A stretch of DNA of 5,856 bases from SURF-24 sp964537965 (GTDB lineage: Bacteria > Bacteroidota > Ignavibacteria > Ignavibacteriales > SURF-24): the NCBI GenBank assembly GCA_964537965.1, contig CAZIDB010000274.1, forward strand, positions 1-5,856, in the 5' to 3' direction. This document shows, in pieces, positions 1-5,856 of this stretch. A program made the position numbers and the translations under genes. Positions within the stretch are counted from its first letter, which is position 1. Each line of letters starts with the position of its first letter. The notes beneath the pieces were generated by a model. The model did not search any database. It had not been told where the DNA came from and saw nothing but the letters and a program-made list of their open reading frames with translations.

Positions 1-957
1 AAGAATCATTGTATTGGGATGTTTCTTCAGAAATTGCAAACTAACTCCTATTGCATCATCTGCTCTTTTTAATGCTTCTAGTGCCCCTTTTGCATTGTTT
101 TTATTCTGGAAATTATCAGTTCCTTCTTCTTCAATCATAACAAAAAATTGCTTATGCTTTGAAAGGATCTTTAAAGCTGCTTCAGTCATCTCAGCTAAAG
201 TTGGTGCCCAGTCATTATAATTCTCCAAATTATTTTTCCTCTGTTCCTCTTCAGTAACATCATTGAATGTATGGTTTTCTGAAAACACACCTAATACTTT
301 TTTTGTTTTATCCGGTATTGATTTTAATTCCTCTCGGTCATAAATAATATGATAACCTTTGCTTTTGGCAACTTCTATCAGATTCAATCCATCTTTTCTT
401 ACTCCGGATTTAGTGTATCTACCGCTTGTACCCGGAGGTAACAAAAATTTCTCGCCACCGCCAAAAATTATTTCGGCATCAGATTCGATTAACTGTTTTG
501 TTATCTCATCATAATTATCTCTTTCTTTAACGCTTGTTAAAAAGCATGCAGTTCCCGGTTCAGGTAAAATCCCGGAGTTTATAACTCCAACAGCAATTCC
601 TTTTTGTTTAGCCTCTTTCATAATGCTAAGGTTTTTACCCGAACGTGAAATGATCTCTTTACCTTCTATTAAACCGAAAGCATGATAATCCGCTTTTACT
701 CCATAAGCGTGAATAGTACCACCGGCATTGGACGAAACCCGTAAAGTATTTTTAAGATGGGATTGATACAATCCGATTGACGGGAGTTTGTCCCAGTTAC
801 TTTCACTATCTGGTCCGTAATAATAAATCCTCATTGCATTCCAGATGGACAAACCTGTTCCGTCAGGATGAATAAAAATTACATTGCCGGTTTTCACTTT
901 ATCCTGGGCTAAAATAAGTACCGGAATCAATAAAATAAAAAATAGTCGTCTAATCAT
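1..957 (-). CDS. Secreted alkaline phosphatase, PhoA superfamily (C-terminus beyond window)
   Basis: Likely a metal-dependent phosphomonoesterase acting outside the cytoplasm to release phosphate from organic esters. The frame is open from ATG at 957 to the window edge (319 codons). The start is supported by AAGGA five bases upstream and by a signal peptide (MIRR, hydrophobic core 5-16, likely cleavage LILA|QD after residue 17). Family landmarks in order: NVIFIHPDGTG at 25-35, where Asp32 matches the first metal-binding Asp of E. coli PhoA; SSNAGGTIHAYGVK at 75-88, matching the nucleophile block TDSAxxxTAxxTGVK with Ser76 at the nucleophile position; Arg146, at or near the phosphate-binding Arg166; PTLAEMTEAAL at 252-262; and EEEGTDNFQNKNNA at 276-289, matching VEGxxIDxxxHxNDA. 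Oddities: the Asp before the nucleophile is Ser75, and the Zn-ligand His position is Asn285. Family members usually run 450-550 residues, so a third or more is missing, including the DHxH motif and the last His ligand. The fold assignment is firm; activity and substrate are inferred. Confidence 0.88.
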   Translation of the reverse strand, partial: MIRRLFFILLIPVLILAQDKVKTGNVIFIHPDGTGLSIWNAMRIYYYGPDSESNWDKLPSIGLYQSHLKNTLRVSSNAGGTIHAYGVKADYHAFGLIEGKEIISRSGKNLSIMKEAKQKGIAVGVINSGILPEPGTACFLTSVKERDNYDEITKQLIESDAEIIFGGGEKFLLPPGTSGRYTKSGVRKDGLNLIEVAKSKGYHIIYDREELKSIPDKTKKVLGVFSENHTFNDVTEEEQRKNNLENYNDWAPTLAEMTEAALKILSKHKQFFVMIEEEGTDNFQNKNNAKGALEALKRADDAIGVSLQFLKKHPNTMIL

Positions 958-962
958 TGGTT

Positions 963-967
963 TCCTT
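963..967 (-). promoter_or_regulatory. Ribosome binding site of the alkaline phosphatase
   Basis: Read on the minus strand this is AAGGA, followed by a five-base spacer (AACCA) and the ATG at 957. The spacing is suitable for a Shine-Dalgarno, and it supports this ATG, which also begins a good signal peptide. Confidence 0.6.
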
Positions 968-978
968 AATTGTTTCCG

Positions 979-1007
979 TAAAAATAATTTTTATTTGCTT
1001 CAAACAA
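979..1007 (-). promoter_or_regulatory. Weak candidate Bacteroidota-type promoter for the phosphatase
   Basis: On the minus strand, TATTTTTA (986-979) matches the Bacteroidota -7 consensus TAnnTTTG except for the last base. A TTG lies 18 bases upstream (1007-1005), slightly closer than the usual 19-21. It is well placed relative to the start at 957, but the region is so AT-rich that chance matches are likely. No Pho-box-like direct repeat is evident nearby, so phosphate control cannot be argued from the sequence. Confidence 0.2.
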
Positions 1008-1363
1008 AAAGGAATGAAAAAAATGTCTGTTTAATTTTATAGAGATGTGTTTTATGTTACTCTGTGGTATACTGAAAAATTATTAACTCTGCTGCGGAGT
1101 AATTGATTCTTAACTTTATTTTTTATAGCTTTTAACCGAGCCTATTCGAAGCACAGCAGATAACTATGAAACTGATTGATGAACAATAAAATACTCATCC
1201 CAAACCCTCTAAAAATTTTGCATTCATCATTCAGAATAGAAAGCAAGATACTTATTAGTTGTTGAAGTTTCTTTAACCCGATATTTACTCTTTTCCTAGC
1301 CTAATGCTGATAATATTGTTGCTGCTTTATTAAGAAAATAATCTTTTAATATAGAGCATCAAA

Positions 1364-3772
1364 ATGAAAAACGTATTAGCCATTTCGTTTTTCGTATTAC
1401 TATCCTTTAGAGTATACTTCGCAGAAGAAGTTAAATGGACCGGAGCACAAGACCAATATTGGGATAATCCCAACAACTGGAGCAACGGAAAAGTACCAGC
1501 TTATAATGATAATGTCGTAATTCCCACGGGTACTCCACCCTGTAAATATGAATCCTGGCAACAAGGCAATTCTCCTCAATCTATTGTTAACCATGGTGAG
1601 TTAATTATAAATACAAATCTAGTAACTACATCAAATTTTTATAATGCATCTGATGGTAAAATCCACGTTCAATCTCTTGCAGGAACATCTTTTTTCAATT
1701 TGGACAATTTTACTAATGAGGGGAAAATTAGCGGAACTAGTGTAGAAATAACTGGTACAGTCTCTCCGGAGAGTAGCTTTCAAAATAGTGGAACAATATC
1801 AACTGAAGAAAACACAAAAATATTTGGATATACCACTATTACAAATGAGGTAACTGGTGATATTTCTTCAAATGGAAAAATAGTAATTATGGCAAATAGC
1901 ACTGGTTTATCTGTAATAAATGACGGAGTTATCTATTCTAATAGCGCCGAGAGCAGTGTTTTTGTAAGTGCTGCTAATTTTACAAATTCATCTACAGGTA
2001 ATATACAAACTTCTAATGATATAGAGATAAATTGTACAAATAATGTATCACTTAATGGAAATATGTATTGTTATCCTGATTATAATACTCATGATCATGC
2101 GGACATAACTATTAAAGCGAAAGATATAACGATTGATGGTACAGCTCAGGCTGGAATGAACTTAGGAGAACTTGGAAGTAAGGGAGGTAATTTAAATATT
2201 GCTGGTGGAAATGTTACTATTAATGGGGATGTATCAGCAGGCAATTCAATTACTAATGATGCTGGAAATACCACTATAACAGCTAAGAATAATGTTATAA
2301 TAAACGGTACCGTTTCGGGAGGAACATCTTACAAAATTGATGGAGGTGATGTTACAATAACTGCTGGTAATATCGTTGCTATTAGTCAAACTGGTAATTT
2401 GGAAGGCGGCTCCTCATATTATTATGAAAATGGAAATGTAACAGTAAACGGGAAAGTTGTTGTTGAACAAGGGAAAATAAAATCTAAAGGATCAGGCTAT
2501 TTAATTACTTCAAAATTATATGAGAATAAATTCTCCAGCCCAACATTCTCAGATTCCGTATGGAAGCTTACAATATCTGCAGATAGTCTAATTATCAGTG
2601 GGGATTCTGCATTGGCTAAAGCTGAAGTAGTTACTTTTGTTTTTCGGAAATTAGTAGTTGAAAACCTTTCAAACAACATCGGGATTTTCGGCAGGGAGGC
2701 TATAGTTTTTAACGGAATTGAAAATTCAACAGCCGATTTTTCCGGCAATCATAACTTTAATTCCATTTATTGTATGGGAACGGGAGGAATAAAAATTTAC
2801 GCTGATAATGTTTTAGAACCAACGGAAGGATTAGCAAATATATTCCACCCAGATCCGCAGGTATTACCACCTGATACAGGTTATGTAAATGGTCTTGTTC
2901 TGGAAGAATCAATAAGAGATAGTTCAGGCAAAAGCGGAAGTTTTTATGTTCATCTGAAAAATACAGGTACGGCTAACAAATCCTTTAATTACAATGTTAC
3001 TTCAAAATTGGGGTGGGTAATACCAATAACTGGTTCAACAATTCAGCTTGCTCCGTTTGATTGGGATAGTGTGTTAGTAAATTATAACATACCCGAAACA
3101 GATAGTGTTTTAACAGATACGCTTGAGATTATCTTATCGGTCAATAGTGAGCAAATAACAAAAGCAAATTCATATGTAAATTCAATAGAATTTATTGAGC
3201 CTGTCCCGGTAGAGTTAACATCATTTACAGCAGAATTAATTGCCGGCAATGTTTTGCTGAGATGGAGGACAGCAACCGAATTGAATAATAAGGGATTTGA
3301 AATAGAAAGGAAAAATATATCTCAAAAAGAAAGTTGGGAATTGAATGCATATGTTGGAGGGGCAGGAACAACATCTAACCCACAGAATTATTCATTCCTC
3401 GATAAAAAAATTGAAGACGGGGAAACATATTGCTACCGGTTAAAACAAATAGATTATAATGGTAGTTATTACTATTCAAATGAAGTAGAGATTAAAACTT
3501 ATCTTCCGTATAATTTTTCCTTAAGCCAGAATTTTCCCAATCCATTTAATCCAACCACAAACATAAAATATGAAGTACCGCAAAAAGGTTTTATAACCAT
3601 AAAAGTATTTAATGTGTTGGGAAAAGAAATTACACGTTTGGTAAATGAAGAAAAACCAGTCGGCAGTTATGAAATTATTTTTGATGGAAATGATTTACCA
3701 AGTGGTATTTATTTCTATAACATTCAATCAGGAAATTTTAATAGCACCAGGAAGTTTATTTTATTGAAATAG
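1364..3772 (+). CDS. Large repeat-rich surface protein with type IX secretion sorting domain
   Basis: A probable cell-surface or released structural/adhesive protein of 802 residues; no enzymatic motif was recognised. Order of parts: signal peptide 1-20 (hydrophobic 4-14, likely cleavage YFA|EE); an N-terminal module at 25-54 with the WxG...W....NWsnGkvP...D.vvIP pattern typical of Bacteroidota beta-helix surface proteins; about 76-245 with loose N-x-G-x-I repeats (NFTNEGKI, SFQNSGTI, SVINDGVI); about 246-376 with tighter 26-29-residue repeats; a less regular stretch at 380-505; a beta-sandwich-like domain about 510-610 (FYVHLKNTGTANKSFNYNV resembles NEW3/CARDB-type modules); a fibronectin-III-like domain about 614-711 starting VPVELTSFTAEL; and a type A sorting tail 718-802 (SQNFPNPFNPTTNIKY, SGIYFYNIQSG, ending FILLK). 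The tail should direct outer-membrane passage by the type IX system and be cleaved on export. The phosphatase is divergent; the amidohydrolase follows after 78 bases in the same direction with no visible terminator. The ligand is unknown. Confidence 0.9.
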   Translation: MKNVLAISFFVLLSFRVYFAEEVKWTGAQDQYWDNPNNWSNGKVPAYNDNVVIPTGTPPCKYESWQQGNSPQSIVNHGELIINTNLVTTSNFYNASDGKIHVQSLAGTSFFNLDNFTNEGKISGTSVEITGTVSPESSFQNSGTISTEENTKIFGYTTITNEVTGDISSNGKIVIMANSTGLSVINDGVIYSNSAESSVFVSAANFTNSSTGNIQTSNDIEINCTNNVSLNGNMYCYPDYNTHDHADITIKAKDITIDGTAQAGMNLGELGSKGGNLNIAGGNVTINGDVSAGNSITNDAGNTTITAKNNVIINGTVSGGTSYKIDGGDVTITAGNIVAISQTGNLEGGSSYYYENGNVTVNGKVVVEQGKIKSKGSGYLITSKLYENKFSSPTFSDSVWKLTISADSLIISGDSALAKAEVVTFVFRKLVVENLSNNIGIFGREAIVFNGIENSTADFSGNHNFNSIYCMGTGGIKIYADNVLEPTEGLANIFHPDPQVLPPDTGYVNGLVLEESIRDSSGKSGSFYVHLKNTGTANKSFNYNVTSKLGWVIPITGSTIQLAPFDWDSVLVNYNIPETDSVLTDTLEIILSVNSEQITKANSYVNSIEFIEPVPVELTSFTAELIAGNVLLRWRTATELNNKGFEIERKNISQKESWELNAYVGGAGTTSNPQNYSFLDKKIEDGETYCYRLKQIDYNGSYYYSNEVEIKTYLPYNFSLSQNFPNPFNPTTNIKYEVPQKGFITIKVFNVLGKEITRLVNEEKPVGSYEIIFDGNDLPSGIYFYNIQSGNFNSTRKFILLK
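2099..2491 (+). repeat. Protein-level tandem repeats (beta-helix rungs) in the surface protein
   Basis: Residues 246-376 fall into five successive units: 246-274, 275-300, 301-327, 328-356 and a shorter degenerate 357-376. The shared pattern is roughly G-N/D-x-T-I-x-(A/G)-x-n-x-I-x-G-x-v-x-(A/G)-G, seen in GNVTINGDVSAG, NVIINGTVSGG and GDVTITAGN. Alternating hydrophobic residues separated by Gly/Asn turns are what stacked right-handed beta-helix rungs look like. The DNA copies are diverged, so this is an old duplication rather than a recent tandem expansion. Confidence 0.6.
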
Positions 3773-3800
3773 AGTCAAGCATTTATCAAACAAGAAGTAA

Positions 3801-3854
3801 ATGAACGAGATCTCTGGTAATGAGTTATATAGAAAATGGAGGAGCAAGCTATGA
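3801..3854 (+). CDS. Possible 17-codon leader ORF overlapping the amidohydrolase start
   Basis: ATG at 3801 opens a frame encoding MNEISGNELYRKWRSKL. Its TGA (3852-3854) overlaps the ATG (3851-3853) of the amidohydrolase in an ATGA arrangement typical of translational coupling. A weak purine run, AAGAAG at 3792-3797, lies just upstream. The Shine-Dalgarno of the next gene sits inside this frame. I recognise no family for the peptide, and a frame this short can arise by chance, so it is reported only as a candidate. If real, it would more likely control translation of the downstream gene than encode a functional peptide. Confidence 0.18.
   Translation: MNEISGNELYRKWRSKL
3838..3844 (+). promoter_or_regulatory. 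Strong Shine-Dalgarno of the amidohydrolase
   Basis: GGAGGAG is followed by a six-base spacer (CAAGCT) and ATG at 3851. It is close to a perfect anti-16S complement and fixes the start. It contrasts with the surface protein upstream, which has almost no Shine-Dalgarno, suggesting the two genes are translated with different efficiency. Confidence 0.8.
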
Positions 3855-5856
3855 AACCATGTTTTTCTTTTTTTGCGGGCATAATATTTTTTTGCATAAC
3901 AAATATTTCATTTTGTACTGAACAAGCCGATCTTATTCTCTTTAACGGAAAAATAATAACTGTAGATTCACAGGATAATGTTTATCAGGCAATCGCTATC
4001 CGCGGTGAAAGAATTCATGCAGTTGGAACTGATGCTGAGATAAAAGCGCTTGCAGAACCTCAATGCCTGATGATTGATCTTAAAGGTAAAACTGTTTCAC
4101 CCGGTTTAGTCGATTCACATTACCACGTTATGTATTATGGCGCTCAATTTTGGGATAGGTATTTAAACATCAGGTATCCGGTAGTTACTAGCAAAGCAGA
4201 ACTTCTTCAGCTTCTAAGTGATTATGTTAAAACAATTCAACCTGGTGAATGGATTTCCGGTAACCAGGGATTTACATTGCAAAGATATGAAACAATTGAC
4301 CGATGGGAACTTGATACAGTTACACCTGATAACCCGGTCTATCTTCGTCATAGCAGCGGGCAATATTCTGTTGTAAACTCCAAAGCTCTTGAGATTGCCT
4401 GTATTGACAGGAATACTGAAAATCCTCCAAGCAGCTTAATAATGCATGACAGTACCGGTGAACCAACCGGAATCCTTTCTCATTACGGTGCTGAAAATCT
4501 TGTAGGAAAATATGCTACCGGTTACGGAGATCGTTCGGCTGAGCAAAAGCTTGAAGATATTGAATACGGGCAGACACTTTGTCTACAGGCCGGTTATACA
4601 TCTGTGCAGGATGTTATTGTAGGTAGTTGGAATGACATAATGCTTTATAAACAGTTCGATGATGAAGGTCGTTTTAAAGTACGTCTGTATGCAATGCTTT
4701 TAATTGACACTGAAGAAGAAGCACAATTAGCTACAAGTTTAACAATTCCGGCAACTTCAAAATTTTTTAAATATGGTGGGTGGAAACTTGCAATGGATGG
4801 CGGATTAGCGGCAAGAACAACTCTGATGTATGATAAAACACTATTTGCTGCTGAAATCTCATATCCATATCATACACAGGATGAAATGAATCGTATAGTA
4901 AAATTACTTCACAATACAGGTTTGCAGATAGCTGTTCATGTTGTTGGTGATGAAGGTATTGATATGACTTTAACAGCATTTGAGCAGGCTATGCTCGAAG
5001 ATCCGTGCAGTGTATCACCACGCCACAGAATTGAGCATGGTTTATTTCCAACTGCTGCGGCTTTACAGCGTATGAAAAATAGTGATATAATTCTTTCTAC
5101 TCAGCCTCAATGGATAACCTGGTACGGAGATGGTATGGCGGAAGGTACAAGTGAAGCAGTTATGAATCAGTTCCTTCCTCTGAAAACTATACTTGACATG
5201 GGAATTCATATTGCATTTGGCTGTGATGTTCCTGCATCAATTTACCAGGAACCAAAGTGGGCATTTGCAGGTTCGACATTTAGAAAAACTGGTGCAGGTA
5301 CATTACTTACACAGGATGAAAAACTAAATATGCATGAAGCATTACGGATTCATACAATGGGTTCCGCCTATGCAGGTTTTGCAGATACTGCTACAGGTTC
5401 ACTCGAGGTTGGTAAACTTGCAGATATTGTCGTTTGGAATAAAGATCTTTACAGTATGTCCCAACAGGATTTATTAAATCTTGTAGCCGAGATGACGATT
5501 GTTGGCGGTGAAATTGTATATGATTCGCAGAACCCGGTTTATGTTGCAGATTATGGCCATCAGAATATTCCATCTGAATTTAAATTGGAACAGAATTATC
5601 CTAATCCGTTTAACCCGGTTACTACTATTAAATATTCTCTGCCGACTTCAACAAAAGTGCAGTTGAAGGTATATGATATTCTGGGGAACGAAATTACAAC
5701 TCTTGTAGATGCAGAACATAAACCAGGGAATTACTCGGTTGAGTTTTCCGCTGAAGGCGGATCCGCCTCTGGCGGAAATGGTTATAGTCTTTCCAGCGGA
5801 ATATATTTCTATCGTATTCAAACTGAAAATTATAGAGATATAAAAAAGATGTTGAT
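3851..5856 (+). CDS. Secreted amidohydrolase (Amidohydro_3, YtcJ-like) with type IX sorting domain, 3' end cut
   Basis: A metal-dependent hydrolase of the amidohydrolase superfamily, probably cleaving an amide or related C-N bond outside the cell; the substrate is unknown. The frame is open for 668 codons to the window edge. An N-terminal hydrophobic segment (5-16, then NISFC|TE) is a likely signal peptide. The small beta domain starts at ADLILFNGKIITVD (26-39). Predicted metal-site residues, all present, are the HxH pair His90/His92 in SPGLVDSHYHV, Lys312 in GGWKLAMDGG (candidate carboxylated lysine), His363 in IAVHVVGDEG, His396 in RHRIEHG, and Asp459 in FGCDVPAS. The C-terminal beta segment GSLEVGKLADIVVW (516-529) and VGGEIVYD (551-558) is typical of the family. 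From about 576 follows a type A sorting tail (LEQNYPNPFNPVTTIKYSLP, SSGIYFYRIQ, KKML at the edge), so probably only a few residues are missing. YtcJ-like enzymes and N-substituted formamide deformylase are the closest relatives I can name. The tail carries an unusual Gly/Ser insertion at 636-646. Confidence 0.92.
   Translation, partial: MKPCFSFFAGIIFFCITNISFCTEQADLILFNGKIITVDSQDNVYQAIAIRGERIHAVGTDAEIKALAEPQCLMIDLKGKTVSPGLVDSHYHVMYYGAQFWDRYLNIRYPVVTSKAELLQLLSDYVKTIQPGEWISGNQGFTLQRYETIDRWELDTVTPDNPVYLRHSSGQYSVVNSKALEIACIDRNTENPPSSLIMHDSTGEPTGILSHYGAENLVGKYATGYGDRSAEQKLEDIEYGQTLCLQAGYTSVQDVIVGSWNDIMLYKQFDDEGRFKVRLYAMLLIDTEEEAQLATSLTIPATSKFFKYGGWKLAMDGGLAARTTLMYDKTLFAAEISYPYHTQDEMNRIVKLLHNTGLQIAVHVVGDEGIDMTLTAFEQAMLEDPCSVSPRHRIEHGLFPTAAALQRMKNSDIILSTQPQWITWYGDGMAEGTSEAVMNQFLPLKTILDMGIHIAFGCDVPASIYQEPKWAFAGSTFRKTGAGTLLTQDEKLNMHEALRIHTMGSAYAGFADTATGSLEVGKLADIVVWNKDLYSMSQQDLLNLVAEMTIVGGEIVYDSQNPVYVADYGHQNIPSEFKLEQNYPNPFNPVTTIKYSLPTSTKVQLKVYDILGNEITTLVDAEHKPGNYSVEFSAEGGSASGGNGYSLSSGIYFYRIQTENYRDIKKML
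5756..5776 (+). repeat. GC-rich overlapping palindromes inside the sorting domain of the amidohydrolase
   Basis: GGCGGATCCGCC (5756-5767) is a perfect 12-base palindrome. It overlaps TCCGCCTCTGGCGGA (5762-5776), an inverted repeat with six-base arms and a TCT loop. Together they form two mutually exclusive hairpins in otherwise AT-rich DNA. In protein terms they encode GGSASGG (636-642). They fall where the upstream protein's tail simply reads FDGNDLPSGIYFY, so the element and its flank look like an in-frame insertion of roughly 11 codons. Similar short CCGCC...GGCGG palindromes are dispersed in many Bacteroidota-related genomes; whether this belongs to such a family is inference. Confidence 0.6.

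Larger units (their letters stand above)
958..1363. other. Divergent intergenic region, no gene seen
   Basis: This 406-base AT-rich stretch separates the phosphatase (leftward) from the surface protein (rightward) and must contain both 5' ends. I found no convincing ORF, tRNA-like fold or long repeat in it. For the rightward gene the nearest thing to a -7 box is TAATATTG at 1311-1318 (one mismatch to TAnnTTTG), without a TTG at the proper upstream distance. The bases just before the ATG at 1364 (ATAGAGCATCAAA) have no real Shine-Dalgarno but are A-rich, which is common for Bacteroidota starts. A bulged stem of 4+3 pairs at 1082-1103 with a 7-base loop is the only visible secondary structure; no T-run follows it. 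Confidence 0.6.

Noticed and set aside
14..220. 68-residue plus-strand open frame
   Set aside because: It lies entirely antisense within the alkaline phosphatase frame, which has clear family motifs through this stretch; no recognisable domain and no good ribosome site.
1082..1103. Inverted repeat ATTAACTC...GAGTAAT with a 7-base loop
   Set aside because: Only 4+3 base pairs with a bulge, no T-run on either side, and located between divergent genes where no terminator is expected; too weak to call as an operator or RNA.
1400..1594. 64-residue minus-strand open frame
   Set aside because: Antisense shadow of the signal-peptide and WxG..NW region of the surface protein.
2099..2491. CRISPR-like or DNA tandem repeat array
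   Set aside because: The repetition is at protein level only; the DNA copies are diverged, have no constant direct repeat, and lie inside a continuous coding frame.
2497..2748. 83-residue minus-strand open frame
   Set aside because: Antisense shadow of the surface protein; no domain recognised.
3807..3814. GAGATCTC palindrome between the surface protein and amidohydrolase genes
   Set aside because: Eight bases with no loop and no following T-run, so not an intrinsic terminator; short palindromes of this length are expected by chance.
3884..3919. Possible lipoprotein signal (Cys15 or Cys22) in the amidohydrolase
   Set aside because: Residues before the cysteines (IFFC, ISFC) do not match the L-[AS]-[GA]-C lipobox, and the protein carries a type IX tail, so an ordinary signal peptide fits better.
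4767..4979. 70-residue minus-strand open frame
   Set aside because: Covers the Lys312 and His363 region of the amidohydrolase on the opposite strand; a shadow frame with a His/Gln-rich nonsense composition.
5391..5573. 60-residue minus-strand open frame
   Set aside because: Antisense to the conserved GSLEVGKLADIVVW segment of the amidohydrolase.

Overview
The window looks like bacterial chromosome from the Bacteroidota/Chlorobiota side of the tree, most likely Ignavibacteria-like. It is AT-rich, and two of its proteins end in a type IX secretion (type A) sorting domain with the signature QN(F/Y)PNPFNPxTxIKY, a form common in Ignavibacteria. Related phyla such as Calditrichota and Marinimicrobia carry similar tails, so the phylum is an inference. 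I see no rRNA, tRNA, CRISPR array, insertion sequence or phage gene.

Layout: (1) Positions 1-957, minus strand: the N-terminal 319 residues of a secreted alkaline phosphatase of the PhoA superfamily, cut by the left edge, with several substitutions at canonical active-site positions. (2) Positions 958-1363: a 406-base divergent intergenic region that should hold the promoters of both flanking genes; only weak promoter candidates are visible. (3) Positions 1364-3772, plus strand: a complete 802-residue surface protein made of a signal peptide, an N-terminal WxG...NW module, a long Asn/Gly/Thr-rich beta-helix-like repeat region, two beta-sandwich-like domains and a type IX sorting tail. (4) Positions 3773-3850: a 78-base gap with no visible terminator; it carries a possible 17-codon leader ORF and a strong Shine-Dalgarno. 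(5) Positions 3851-5856, plus strand: a secreted amidohydrolase (Amidohydro_3/YtcJ-like) with its metal ligands intact, fused to a type IX sorting tail and cut by the right edge probably only a few residues before its end. A GC-rich palindromic element lies in frame inside this tail.

All three proteins have N-terminal export signals. At least two should cross the outer membrane by type IX secretion and be surface-attached or released. The set is consistent with extracellular scavenging (phosphate ester hydrolysis, amide or related C-N bond hydrolysis) plus an adhesin or structural surface protein, but adjacency is the only link between them. The surface protein and the amidohydrolase may be co-transcribed. 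I see no convincing new multi-gene system. The most unusual points are the atypical phosphatase active site, the type IX-tagged amidohydrolase and the palindrome inserted in its sorting domain.
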